Assembly: GCF_037975245.1 (NCBI RefSeq)
Contig: NC_092579.1
Location: 15,896,178-15,960,177, forward strand
Source: Apostichopus japonicus
Taxonomy: Eukaryota > Echinodermata > Holothuroidea > Aspidochirotida > Stichopodidae
Direction of reading: 5' to 3'
Length of the DNA stretch: 64,000 nt
Both the position numbers and the translations under genes were made by a program. Shown piece by piece: positions 24,928 to 37,700 of this stretch. Each line of letters opens with the position of its first letter. Within the stretch, counting starts at the first letter, position 1. The notes under the pieces are model-generated. The model did no database searches and was not told where the DNA came from. It was given only the letters and a program-made list of their open reading frames with translations.

Positions 24928-27900
24928 ACAAAAGGAGAGTTATGAATAAACATGATAACAGTATGTATAAACATGTCTTTGTGTTATCCATATAAAATGT
25001 GTTTTCTTACTTTACCCTTTTTTAATTATGTTCAGTGTTGCTGCTCACAAATGTGGTCAAAGTTATTCACTTTCTGGTGGAGTTACCTACTTGCCATTCT
25101 TCCCAAAGCTTTACTGACAAAATTTGTTTTAAATTAAACATGAAAAGGTTAAAAAAAGTTGTATTTGACAAAAAAAAAATTCATATGAAGGGGGGCGAAT
25201 GGAAGGAGAAGTTTGGGGAGGGGAGGAGCTGGCACCAGATGTGTGGAGAGGGAAAGAGCGTGGAGCAAATGTTGAATTGACATTTACAGTAACTTGCTTG
25301 AGACTGTCGTTATAAAAGCAATAGTAAAAATAAGAAAACGTTGACTTATTTCACTATCTGAGTAACAGTTTAAAAGAAGACTTCAATTTTTTTAAGCAAC
25401 CAGAAGAGGCAAAGCCTACAATCAGCAAAACTATGGCCTATGTTTTTAGTTTAATCTTCATTTTCTGTTCCATTTTCTATATCTGTTTCTCTTCATAGAA
25501 AAAGATAAAAGAAGAAGTAATGAAGTATATATATATAGGCAGTTTTCCTGTTTCTGTTTTTTCTTTTGAAAATTTAAGTAATCATATATATTACTTTCGA
25601 TATTTCATGTTAGTACCCTAAATGTTTTATCAATCTTGTAAATATGATCTGTGTTTGCATGTTGTCTTCCATTTGGAAAAGCGAGGAAAACACACAAAAA
25701 AAGTCAAAGTCTGTTGTAATATATTTTCATTTAGTAATGAAGGGGAAAAAAAGAAGAACAAAAAAAAAATAATAATAAAAAAAAAGTTGCCTGAGAGGAT
25801 AACCCCATGATTTAATGAAGTCTTAAGACCTGAAATAAAAATTGCACTTCTTTACATTTTCCAAGTGCATGATAGGTACCACCTTTTCTTTGAACCTGTA
25901 GCAACTTTACTTTGCCCTTAGGATTTGTCATTTGTTATATTTTCATATTAATTAGTAAAAAAGATTTTTTTTTTTTTTTTGTGCTAATGACCACTTGAAA
26001 TATAGAATTAAACAAATTCAGGGTAACCATTCAAGGTTTGTGTATCTTTGGCTATCTGTTGCTAGTTTTCATGCAGAATTTTTGGATTGGATTGAAAGCC
26101 AAACTTTGTTGAAATTGTTGCACAAGTAGAAATTAGACTTTTCCTTTTTAAGCTTTGATTAGCACATTTTTCTTCCAGTTTCTGCATATCATTATTTGAA
26201 TTTTCAAGATAGCTAGTTTGTCGCTTATTTAAGAAATGACCCTACAATAGTTTGACATTGACATATTTGGTCATTCTAATGCACATTTAAATGCTTTGAT
26301 CATCACAGAAGGTTTATTATTTATTGTGATTTTAGAATTTTTAATAGTCAGCAGTTGTTGTTTGTTTGTGTTTTGTTTTGGTTTAAACAAATCAGATTTC
26401 TTTGGAACTTTGAAATTCGGGACATTAGACAATTTTCAAGTTATATATGAAGATAAAGAACCCATATTAGCTTTAATTAAAAAAATAGTACAAGCTACCA
26501 TTTAAATGAAACATATTCAAAGTTTTCTTTAAGGCAGAGACACTCTTTTCTTGCAAGGTGACACAGGTAGTCTACCTAACGTCACAACTGCAATGATATT
26601 TCCGTGTATGAAAGAAATGGGACAAAATGTCATTTTGTGTCATTACCACAGTAGGAAAGTTTTACCATTGTGAGAACGTTCTGAATGGAAGGGATAGATA
26701 ATTATGTCAAATGATGCATACTAAAGTGCTGGTTTCGTCTCTCAGCTTTGGAATGTGCACATTTCAATGAAAACAGCTGAGAAGGCTCCTTTAATTTGGG
26801 GTTTTGAGTTGAACAATTCTCTTATATATATATGTGTTTTTCAATGTCATTCAGTCTTAGATATAAATGAAATATGAAATCAGCACTCTACATAATGACT
26901 TTATGAAGTCTTATTGTTTTACTCATTATGAACTACTTCATAAAAAATTGTTTGAAGTTTGATATTGATCTCATCCTTTTTTTTGTTTTAAATACTTGAT
27001 TTTATTTATTAACGTTAATCTACCTGTAGGAGAGGAAAGTCCCCAATAGTTGTCAGCAAACAGTTGCTATTGTTAGCTTATGAGAATAAACAACAATAGA
27101 CGAGAATAACGATAAGAATTTTAATTTTCCACCAATAACATTGTATTTGGTTATTAGACATCGTTATGTTGATTACTTATCTCACATTTCAATACAGATG
27201 GGATTGTATTTATGTTTGTTTGTTTATCGATTAGTTGACTACAACTCTCATTTTTACCAAGTCAGTCTTTATGCTGAAACCCTTTCTTCTTCTTCTTTGT
27301 TTCTGCCAATTTTCTTTTGCCTTTATAAAGATTTCAAAGTTCCTTTTCTCGTTGTTGTAGTTATTGAATAGACTACAAGTATATCTATATATATGGTATA
27401 TGTATTTGCCTTCAACCAACTTACCTCATATGACACCTCTCAATTGGGTACTGTTTATGAACGTTTGGCATTAATTTTATTGACAAAATTGGATTACTTT
27501 CCTGAATTTGTTGTTGGATTTGACTCTTCTTATTTTAGTGTTTCGTGTTCAGCTTAAAGTTAACATTATCCAGTTTTTCTTCTCAAGTTGAGTATGTGTG
27601 GTGACCTTAGAAGACCTTAGGAATTACAGTAATAATATAATGCATTGTTTTAAACAATTGATAATATCACCCTTTTAAAGGTAAAACCCATTTTTAGTTG
27701 GATAATTGTGCCAAAATGATTACTAAAGTACTGGTTTCATATCTCTCTATTTAGATGTGTACATCTTACAATTAAAAATGGAAGGCTCCTTTATTAAGTC
27801 TGGATGTTGAATTAACAAATTCTGATATTTTTCTCTCACATTTCTTCCATATTAGGGAACTTACTGAGAATGGCTTCATGGCAGTTTCTGATTCCAATAT

Positions 27901-30900
27901 TGTAATGAAAGTAAAGCTGAAAAATTTGAAGTATCCTAATGCCATCAAAAGTGAACTAGAAGCAACAGGTGTATTGCAGCATTGTGCACTGGAACAAAAA
28001 GCTACAACAAGAAAAAGCACTTGCTTAATATCAATACTTCACTTTTTGCACAAAATGTATAAAAATTCCAATGTTGTTATCTCAAACGACTTAATATGAG
28101 TTGGTTGTGAGCTTCAACAGGATGCCTTAGATTATATCCCGCTTTCATCAGTCAAAATAAATTCACCACCTGTGTTGTCCTTTCAGATAAATACATTTGG
28201 AACTTGTATGTGATGATAAGTACTATAGCTGACAAAGGGTGTTCATCAAATTGTATGTTACTGTCGGAAGTTTGTGTTTTGTCGGTTGAATGAAATGTAA
28301 AATATGATCTCAAATATATGATCACCCAACTTCAGTAAAATGCCATAAAGTAAAATCTCAGTCGAGTGTAAAAGGTGTTTGGGTTTTGGCCATTCTTTAA
28401 TTGAATAAAATCATTTATTTTCACTCTTATGTATTAAGTAAGATCAGTTCTCACTATTCTTGAATGTAGGCTGCATCATCGAGATTCCATGCCAAGTTAA
28501 TATAGTGAGATTTATACTCACTATACAGAGACAAATCATATACAGTACCTTTTAAGAACCATCTCATTCAGAGAATTCACAACTCACTGAGCTTACACTG
28601 TAAATTTTAATGAGTTCCGAGTCAATTCAACTATCCTACAGTGGATAGTCGTGCAGTGTGCGTATCCTTACAACTAAGACTGATCAAGATTTAGCTAGCT
28701 CTAAGTCACATCAGCCTTGACTATATCCGCCCAGTCTTGTCCCAACAATTACAATCAGTGGGAAATAAGTTTGCATGTGACCTTAACATAGGGTTTGTCA
28801 TTAACAGAAAGCAGTCTTTCGTTGGTCGCTCATCAGTCACTCGGTGTGTAGGATTCAGTTGTACAATTGTGTGTATTCATAATCACTGAAGAAGCTAGGT
28901 TACAAGAAAACCCACTTTGCATGACCGGCTTATGAGAGGGTTGGACTGATTTTGAGTGAAAAGAAAATCATCATAGCATCTGCATCGAAGCCATTGCATG
29001 AGTGAGAATTGAATTATTCTGGTGAAAAGTGGTCAGGGGGCTTTATTATGTCAGTAATAGTCCAAATTGCTTTAACATCTCTTAATGTTTTCCCTTTCAT
29101 TCAACCTTGAGATATCGACTTTTAAACAAATGCCAATGGATCTGCAGATTTGTTTGTAGAGTTCTCCAAAATTTATTTGAACGAAATAAGCTGAAGTTAA
29201 TTACAACCGTCATACCATGTAGCATCCCTGTGTCAATGGTTGTGTCATCTTTCATACTTATCGTTTCTTTAATAATAGTAATAAGCCTCTCTTCCAATCT
29301 ATTGTGTTGGATTATTAAAGTGACATTCAAATTTATAATTTTACATTCATCAATTAAATGCTAATATGCTGTGCTGTTATGGTCTTCAATGCAAGTAGTT
29401 TCAACTTTTTTTGGTGCCAAAAAGTAGTGTGATAAAATCAAGCTATTTAAAGAATATTCTTTCCATTTTCTTGTTCATCTCCTTTTGTTTTTAGAAAATT
29501 TAATTAGTAATTATCAAATGTTTTTGGTTTTTTGTGGCTAAAAGCCTAAAACAGAAAATTTCCAGTCTATTTTGTTGGATTATTAAAGTGACATTCAAAT
29601 TTAAAATGTTACATACATCAATTAAATGCTGATATGTGGTTCTGTTATGGTCTTCAATGCAAATAGATTCAATTTTTTTTGTGCCAAAAAGTAGTGCGAT
29701 AAAATCAAGCTATTTAATGAACATTCTTTCCATTTTCTCCTTTTGTTTTTTAGAAAATTGAATTTGAAATGAACAAAAATGTTTTTGTTTTTTTGTGGCT
29801 AAAGCAGAAAATTCCAAACCAGTGAGCTTAGGATTACTGCTGAACTCGTTTTGATTTTCTTTCGTTTAACAAATGTAGGTTTTTGAAATTACTTCTTTTT
29901 TTATGATTTTAATTTTTAATTTAAATGTTTAAAATTTCCGGCTCGCATTCTTCTCATGCTGTCATACAGTGTAAATACTGAACTCATCTATGTCATGCCG
30001 ATACACTCCTTGTGTATATTAAACACTTTTGCATTATTTTTGGTTGTTTAAAGTAAATTTATTCTGCACAAATTTAAAGAAAGCTAAAACTCTCTGCTCT
30101 CCTTTTGTATGCATTCCTATTATTAACTGTACATTAAATTTTTCACCACTAAGCTGTATTTTTTTTTGGCACAAATGGACATTTTGCTGGATTTCGATAA
30201 GATAAAAACATTAAAAAAAATTACAGTATACTTTACACATAATTACATCTTAACGAGTTAAGCCATTAGCATTCTCCAGGCATATTTCACTAACCAATTT
30301 TTAAGTTTTATTTGGGTAAATAAACGGGGAAGAAGTTTAAAGTGTTAATTCATCCTCAAGTTTCAAAATCAACATGTTCTTATGTGAACAAGTTTACACC
30401 TGTTTGAGAAATCCCTGATGATTGATAACCTATCCTGTTCCAGATGTGTTTAGATCCAGTATTCATATTTGAAAACTAAGTGTCTCTTGCATTGATACAA
30501 CACTTAAATGTGTTTACTGTTCTACCTTTTGGATAAATGTCTTTGTATTGCATCTAAAAACGCAGAAGTGCAGTTAATTACCAACAAGAGAGCTAGTCCC
30601 TCAATATCCTCTGCCTCCCCACCTACCCCCCTCCATCCCCACACCACCATCCCCTCCACAAAACGTGTGTGTTAGAAAACCCCCAGACTTCCTTAATCCC
30701 ACAATAATTAACGTTTCCATTTTGCCCTTGTGTTTAATTCTGCACAGTAGATTATCGATGTGAAGCGATATGGTTGTGACTATGAGATGACACCTTGGCA
30801 ATACCTAATCACCTATAGGTGGGTGATGGCTGTACCTCTCTGGTTCCTCCAAGAACTCACTCCTGTGAAATTGTTCTGTGGTAGACGTAGGAAAACAGCT

Positions 30901-31400
30901 ATTTGTCAAGTATAAATAAGGTCACTCTGGATCGCAGATCAAGTCTGGGTTATTCCATTTTTGGGGTGGCTATTGCTATGACAACGAAAATTTCTCATGC
31001 ATGCTCCAATTTAAAGCCATTGTTTTTTTGTAACCATGAATAAATGTCATGATTTTTTTGTTTTTTTGAAGTAGCCCTTACTGGTTTTCACTTTGTAGCA
31101 TATATCCTCCCACATTGCACATTAATAAATGGATCAGACTTTATCGTAAATAACTTTAACTTTGGTTTCATCTCATAATATCATTAAGAACTGAATTATT
31201 TATTTTTCTAGGGAAAACAAAACAACAAACAAAATGAGTTTCATGTTTCTTGCAAGGTAAACAATATCACTAACAGATAAAAGTAATGAGTTAAGTACAA
31301 CAATTAATGATAAGTTAATGGTGAATTTCTGCTCTTATTGACTCTGTGATTTATGTGAGTTATTCGTGCATATACTCTTGTGTACTAAACTAGCGTTACA
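24928..31400. other. AT-rich, CpG-poor gene-free stretch after eEF2K
   Basis: No exon was recognised. AATAAA signals appear just after the stop codon (GAATAAAC near 24923 and 24943), and another (ACAATAAACATG) lies near 31397 with a GT-rich tail (GTTGTTGGTTTGGTCC) behind it. The sequence is T-rich with few CpG, and the TACTGTA words common before 16 kb are rare. Part of it may be a long eEF2K 3' UTR, which RNA data would settle. Internal duplications are seen at 29294-29815, and faint ones link 26680-26830 with 27690-27830. Confidence 0.45.
29294..29815. repeat. Direct tandem duplication, period 268 bp
   Basis: Text beginning CCAATCTATTGTGTTGGATT at 29294 recurs from 29562 as CCAGTCTATTTTGTTGGATT. 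The shared order is AAAGTGACATTCAAATTT, CATCAATTAAATGCT, TGTTATGGTCTTCAATGCAA, GTGCCAAAAAGTAGTG and GATAAAATCAAGCTATTTAA. Scattered substitutions and short indels indicate moderate age. Confidence 0.85.
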
Positions 31401-32040
31401 ATAAACATGAAAAATATTCACAATTTGTTGTTGGTTTGGTCCTTTATTCGCATCCTATCAGGTCATCGACTTCGACCTCTCAGTAAGCGAGAAGTAAGGT
31501 GTTGTCAAAGGTTAACCATCCCCCCCCCCCCCACACACACACACACTCGCCCCGTCATACCCCAACCCAAAGAAAATAGAAAAACGAAGAAAGCATGAAA
31601 TGAGTGTGATGAATCCTTAACAAACCTAACAAATTTATAAATATGGTAATTAGATATAATTACAAAATATTTGCTACTAACAGTTCTCAATACGGATGAC
31701 ATTGTCGCTCATTTCTGTTCAATGTAACTCCGATAATCTCACGACGTCCGAACACCATTGACAATAGTTAATCCGCTCGCATGTGCTGGGTACCTTTGGA
31801 CGTAGATTTACATGTCTGACAGTTTGAAACGGAAGTATTCAATTAACTTGGATTGAGAAGGGGAAGGATGGGTTACGACTTATAGATTATACTTCACGTG
31901 TTTAATCCTCATTCACTACATTCCTCTGTGAGATATGGCAGTCATATATACACGTGATCCGTTAATGTTACCGTAATGCTTGCATCCAGCCGAGACTTGA
32001 ACGAAAAACTGATCGTTGGTATGTATAGCATTTGTTAGAT

Positions 32041-32960
32041 CAAAAGAAAACTAGCATTACTGCCTAGTCCTGACAATTGGTGAGAAACAGGCTCTTGAAG
32101 TGTAGTATCACTTTCAGACAGTCAGTAGTTGGGTCCACATGAACTTGAAGGTCTTCGGGATAGTTTGATCGAAGAATTGCTGGATAAAAAGAAAAAAAAT
32201 AGCATTTCTGCCCAGTCTGACAATTGGTGAGAAACGGGCTTTTGAAGTGTAGAATCCAAGGGCGGCGGAACCGGGGGGGCACAGGGGGCACGTGCCCCCC
32301 CACTTTTCCTCAGGTTAAAAATGTGCCCTTTTTCTACATAAAAACTGAGGTGTCTCAAGTTGTCAAGAGGCCGTCACTCGGGAAGGGCCGTTTCCGGCCA
32401 TCTTAGGGGTTTGTAAAACCAAAAATTTTCTTGTACGCTCCGCACCAACTTATGGTGGCGCTCCCCTCAGATAGTCGTACATACAACTTTGCCAATCCTG
32501 GCTGCGCCCTGACTTTTAATGAATTTCTGTGGGTCAAACTCAAAGCTATATCGAATGGAAAAAAATTGTTAAGATATTAACAAGAAATATACTCTAATTC
32601 GGAAGATTCCTACATTAGCAACTAGCATGTTTTCACCTCATTTTGTCTCAAAGGAAAACTTGTTCCTTGTTTCCCAATTTGCACATTGGATATTGCAGTG
32701 CTAGTATGCATAATTACCTTGACGGGGGGGGGGGGGGGGCGTTGGTGGAGTGATGTGTATACGCAAATAAGATCATACAATAAGAGTTAAAAAGGGTACT
32801 AAATATAAGGCTGCATCAGTCCAATCGAATTTCTGCAAAGTGCCCTTTGATGTCGGTGCCCCCCCAGATTTAAAGTGCTTCCGCCGCCCTTGGTAGAATC
32901 ACTTTTAGACAGTCAGTAGTTGAGTTCACATGAACATGAAGGTCTTCTGGATAGCGGTCG
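32041..32960. repeat. Tandem duplication, second copy interrupted by a MITE
   Basis: The block ACTGCCTAGTCCTGACAATTGGTGAGAAAC ... TTGAAGTGTAGTATCACTTTCAGACAGTCAGTAGTTG ... GAAGGTCTTCGGGATAG at about 32055-32165 recurs from about 32203. In the second copy the text GAAGTGTAGAATC is split from ACTTTTAGACAGTCAGTAGTTG by the element at 32257-32892. Rejoining the two halves restores the colinear copy, which confirms the MITE boundaries. Confidence 0.8.
32257..32892. mobile_element. hAT-like MITE with 8-bp target duplication GTAGAATC
   Basis: The 636-bp element begins CAAGGGCGGCGGAA and ends TTCCGCCGCCCTTG. GTAGAATC flanks it at 32249-32256 and again at 32893-32900. The 8-bp duplication with short TIRs fits the hAT superfamily. 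A uninterrupted copy of the insertion site exists at about 32100, which supports the call. Confidence 0.9.
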
Positions 32961-33370
32961 AAGTAAGGGTGGAAGTTGGAAAGGGAGAGGGGTCGATGGA
33001 ATTATGTGGTACCATTTCCCGCGTATGTGACCTTGACCCAAAATTCTTTTGTTTAAAGGAAGGGGCCCTCTAGCACACAAAGAGATGCTCGATCGTCTAT
33101 AGGACGTATTTTTTTACTCGTAAACATATTTCAAATAATATATGCTTTCATTGTTCTTTTCCAGATTTCTGCATGTGACTTGATGAAGCGTATACACATC
33201 ATACCGTCCAAATTTATTAGTTTCTCTCGCTCTTGTATTAAGTATCACATTTGTGAACATACATGTTTGATATATGAACGTATGTGTGAACATATATGCT
33301 TTGTATATGAACATATATGTAGTCATCCTTCTCCCGGAGTTTCTACAGTCCCTTTACCTATCCCTCCCAT

Positions 33371-33737
33371 CAGTGACGGAGCTAGGGGTATTGGTCAGGA
33401 GGGGCGAGAATGGCCTGTAGGGGCGCTTTCGACACTATATAAGCGGAGCGCCACCACAGGTTGGCGCGGAGCGTACAGATTTTTTTTGAGTAAAGATACT
33501 CCCTAGATCGCCGGAAATGACCCTTTCCGGGCCTTGCTAATTTGCAGATAAACGAACAATAAATAGGTGTCATCGCCAACAAAATGTGACAAATGTCAAT
33601 AGGTAGATGAGAGCACAATAAAAAAGGCAATAATCGCGAATAAGTAAAAAGTGGTAAAAAGCTGAAAAGGGCGCCAGCAGTCCATTTGAGTCCGTCAGGG
33701 GGCATCCTCCCCTGACTGTATGGACGCTCCGCCACTG
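33371..33737. mobile_element. hAT-like MITE with 8-bp target duplication CCTCCCAT
   Basis: The 367-bp element begins CAGTGACGGAGC and ends GCTCCGCCACTG, and is flanked by CCTCCCAT at 33363-33370 and 33738-33745. The interior is GC-richer than its surroundings and carries no coding capacity that I recognise. Confidence 0.9.
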
Positions 33738-34103
33738 CCTCCCATCCTCTCCCGTCCCTTTGGTTTCCACCACTGAGTCACACTTCCCAATGAGAAGAAA
33801 GTTCAACCGCCATGTATATATGATAGAGACAAATCAATAGAACATTTAGTGTTGGGATAGCAATATGGTGATCGGTCAATATCGCAAACCATTGTATGTG
33901 CCCACTATACCATTTAATTTCCACGTCCCTTACAGAGCCCCCGAGTCCATATCCCTATACCACGAACAAGGAAAAGGTTACGTAATAATTATGTCATCGA
34001 TCATCGTGTAATTTACGACAGCTTAAAAGTGCACCCAAGATGAAAATATATCATTCCCCAATAAAGTTATAGTTTTTACAGAACAAATGCTCAGACGGCA
34101 GGA

Positions 34104-34108
34104 TACTG

Positions 34109-34165
<57 letters not shown>

Positions 34166-34255
34166 CATTTATGAATTTTATGCAAAATGTTAAACTGTTC
34201 ACTTCTTTTCGAAGTATAATTTGAAATATTTCTGACAAATGTCAACTTATTAGGG

Positions 34256-34292
<37 letters not shown>
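34104..34292. repeat. Two (TA)n microsatellites
   Basis: Uninterrupted TA runs lie at about 34116-34160 and 34256-34292, separated by unique AT-rich text. They lie within the region just downstream of the minus-strand kinase stop codon at 34749. Confidence 0.9.
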
Positions 34293-34294
<2 letters not shown>

Positions 34295-34748
34295 TATTTT
34301 GTGGCATTGTTAAGCTGCCGTCGTAATCATCTGTAGGACGTGGTAAAAGCGGCTGTATATTAATTTTAGTGAAAGCATCTTTAACCCCTATTCCTTGAAA
34401 TGGAAGGGTGAAGTATCACTTCTCTCCCACTTTACCTTGAAATGGGTTGGAGTGGGGTAGGGGTGGGGTAAGAAAATGACTCTACTTTGGTGACAGATGG
34501 GCATAGGGTACGGAATGTTTTGTACATATTTTGTTAGGTTTTTGGTCATTCATTTGTTTGGAAAATAAGACAAAATCGCAGTCATTGCTAGTATCTCGTG
34601 ATTTTATTTCATTTCATTTTTATTTTTACTATTCTGTCTTTCGTTCTATATCGCAATATAGTCGGTATTAACTGTTAAAATATCATTATTACACAGTAAA
34701 TGTTTCTCATTTAATTGTTTCATTTTGTTTTGTCATTTACACATTACA

Positions 34749-37700
34749 CTATGCCGCTAAATGTTTCAAATTTTCACACTGTGATCGGAATAAATTCACC
34801 AAAAACTGGTCGTCTGGATGGAGGGCGCCAGGCTGTTTCAATATTTGAAACTTCTCTGTGACGACTGAGTTCCGGCGGACTGATTCTTTATTTTTCTTCT
34901 TCCTTGACCCTGCTAGATTAGCGATCTTTGCCCCAGAAAAGTAATGTAAATGACTTAGTTCCGAAGTTCGCTTGACCTCGTTGATGCGTGTCGCCGAATT
35001 CAGAAGGTCCTCGTTGGCCATGTGAATCATGGAACCGCTAGCCATCAGCGCACCACGGTGGACACCGAGCGAACCACGACGCAGGGCGGCCTTTGCGTGT
35101 CCTGTACTCAACATAAGCAGGCTTCCCTTTCGTGCAGCAGGGAGTTCGGCGTGGCCGGCGAAAGGTGCTTGGAATTTCACGTGTCGGTCGTGGTGATCCC
35201 CTTTAGCTGACTGTGGAAACACTGAGAATAAGATACAGATCATTATAATAAACCTAACGAACTTAGAATGACTAACAGCAGCGGAAGGACAAGTAAAGGA
35301 AGGATGAAAAATGTAGGGGGGCAGGGGGGGGGAGGATGCAATGCTATTGAATATTAAGACTTTTACTTCTTTTAGTAACTGTACTCATATCGGGAGACTT
35401 GGTTCAACATTAACTGACGGTACAGGACCAAACCTCAATACATCTTCCTCCCCGAACGGTCGAGAACGAATCAATGGCGTGCGCAAATGGGTTCGGGGTG
35501 GGGTGGGGTGGGGCATGGCCACCCACCCCCATCGTCAGTCGGGTGTTTCTACATTTCTTCACGGGTAGCCGGAATCATCCATCCCGGGCCACACACCCAT
35601 TCTATATAAAAATCTTTCATCCGCGTATGGCTCTTCCATGGACGTTAATGCCCCTATCTGAAAAAGACGGTGGAATTCTGAATTTCCCTTTTGAAATCTT
35701 GAACACGCTACTGGAACGAAGATATTGATAAAGCATTTTCATTTGCATTATATATACTGGTATGCCATTTCATAACAGACTATATATTTCACAACTTCAG
35801 TCTCGACTCACATTGACAAGAACTTAGTTGCACACTGATTCGCCTGGCAGCTGGTCCCTTCAGGCCAATTGCTTCCGGAGTAAATTTGTGGGGTCCACGA
35901 CCAATGCTTAGATCGACTGCTTTTTGCTCTTCTTCTTTTTCTTGAAATCTGTAAACCATTAGTAAAGACGACTACTTTTATACTTTAGTGAATATCACTT
36001 AAAGTGGAATTCTTAAGTAGAATTAAGTAAAAAATATTAAAACGTCTTGCCATAGGGGATATATCCTTGGCGGGGAAAGATCATCATTGCATATCGTACA
36101 ATCCAGTTTTCGATATCTTTCAACAAATAAGCACATTTATCAATTTTTTCTTACTGTCTTTGAACAACATGTTACTTTTGTAATTAAAATTGCTAATATT
36201 TCAAATTAGGACATTTTTTTTAAGTAACGCAAAAAATGACCATATACTTTATAAAAGGTACAAAAGTGGGCCGGGCACGTTCCCCGGAGAGCTCCTTCAC
36301 TTCGCCACCCCTGGGTAGCATAACGTGGGTGCATGGGAAAGATCGGGTGGTTTTGGTTCGACCTTTTGAGTATCAAATCCTTTAGAACGTCGCTCACCGT
36401 TGTGATGAGAGAAACGTTTCGATGGGTCTTAAGTGCGCTAAACGTATATTCAATATATATAGATATATTTGTGGTTGTGCGGCAAAGAATGAAAAGGTGG
36501 AGGGGCCGGGTAGTTATGTTACATAAACTTCATTCGACTTACGCGCTTCTGAGAGCCAAGGCTTTAAGTACGTCAGACACCGTGGCGTTGGCGGAGGCGT
36601 CTTCTTTTGATTGATGATGTTCCGCAAATCCGTGCTCCACTGTCGGGTCGATAGCGACCGATTGCCGTCGATTCCTTGAATTCACTAAAGCAGCTGTAAT
36701 TGAAACAACACCAACGTCCAAAATTCAACGGAGTCTGCAAAAAATGTCATTAACTGGAGTATGTATGTACTGGATAGTGTCGAGCTTTCCAATGGGCAGC
36801 TGAAGTCATATACGGGGCATTTACGGGAAAGTATCGAGTTACCCAATAGGCATGCAGATGAAATAATTTCCTATATAGAAGCCCCCAAGATTAAGGGGCC
36901 TCCGTTGGCACCTCCGAGCACATTGAAGATATAGGTGAAACTATATACTTTATGTTTTTGGTTGTGTCTGTGAAATCTTAAAAAGGGAGGGGTGCGTCAA
37001 TCATAATTATGGTGCTTTAGGGCTCCAAGGGGTGTCAATCCTTCCATACGGCGAGGAGAAGGGCTCACGAGAGGGGCGAATCTGTCTCACGGTTAAAGTA
37101 CCTCTCACCTAGAAGAATAGTGGTGAAAAACAAAGGTCCCAGTATGGTTATGGGTGAGTGAGGGGGGGGAGTTACCTCCCTCACCCTCACTCTCACCCCT
37201 CATGTCAATCCGTTTACAAAATGTGCCATTTCAAGTAGTCGGGGTCTTTACTTCAAACGACAGAAAGAGAGAAGGAGATACCTATCAATCATACCTTTCA
37301 ATCATACCTTTCAATCATAAGGTCCCGAGTTCGAGTCACTCCAAGATTAATGTATGTCGTCCAGTTACAGAGTTGTTGACGTAATCATGGACGTTAAATA
37401 TGAATGTAAGAGACTGACTTCGGTCAGCTTGCGGATTTGATAAGCCAATGACGGCTTCTTCGCGAGTTCCTGCTTGCAGGAGGATCTTATATACATACAT
37501 ACCTATAAGCTATTCATCGGACATCATAACGAACATGAGACCGATATTATACATACTTACTGTATGAGTGCATGGATGCTGCCGGTGACGTGTAATCAGC
37601 GGTAGATGTGTCTATGGGTTTATTCAGCCAATCCATGGCCTTCAGTTCGTGTACCTCAATCCTCTCTAAAGAATCTGGATTCAACATTGATCGCACAAAA

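Larger units (their letters stand above)
31400..34748. other. Intergenic region between convergent eEF2K and kinase genes
   Basis: This is where CpG becomes common again, from about 31.7 kb. It holds a C-run with CA repeat (31521-31547), a tandem duplication broken by a MITE (32041-32960), a second MITE (33371-33737) and two (TA)n tracts (about 34104-34160 and 34256-34292). No gene was recognised. Confidence 0.6.

Noticed and set aside
27854-28099. Plus-strand frame with a protein-like look (MKVKLKNLKYPNAIKSELE)
   Set aside because: It was short, without flanking splice sites or a recognised family; I could not separate it from chance. A protein search would decide.
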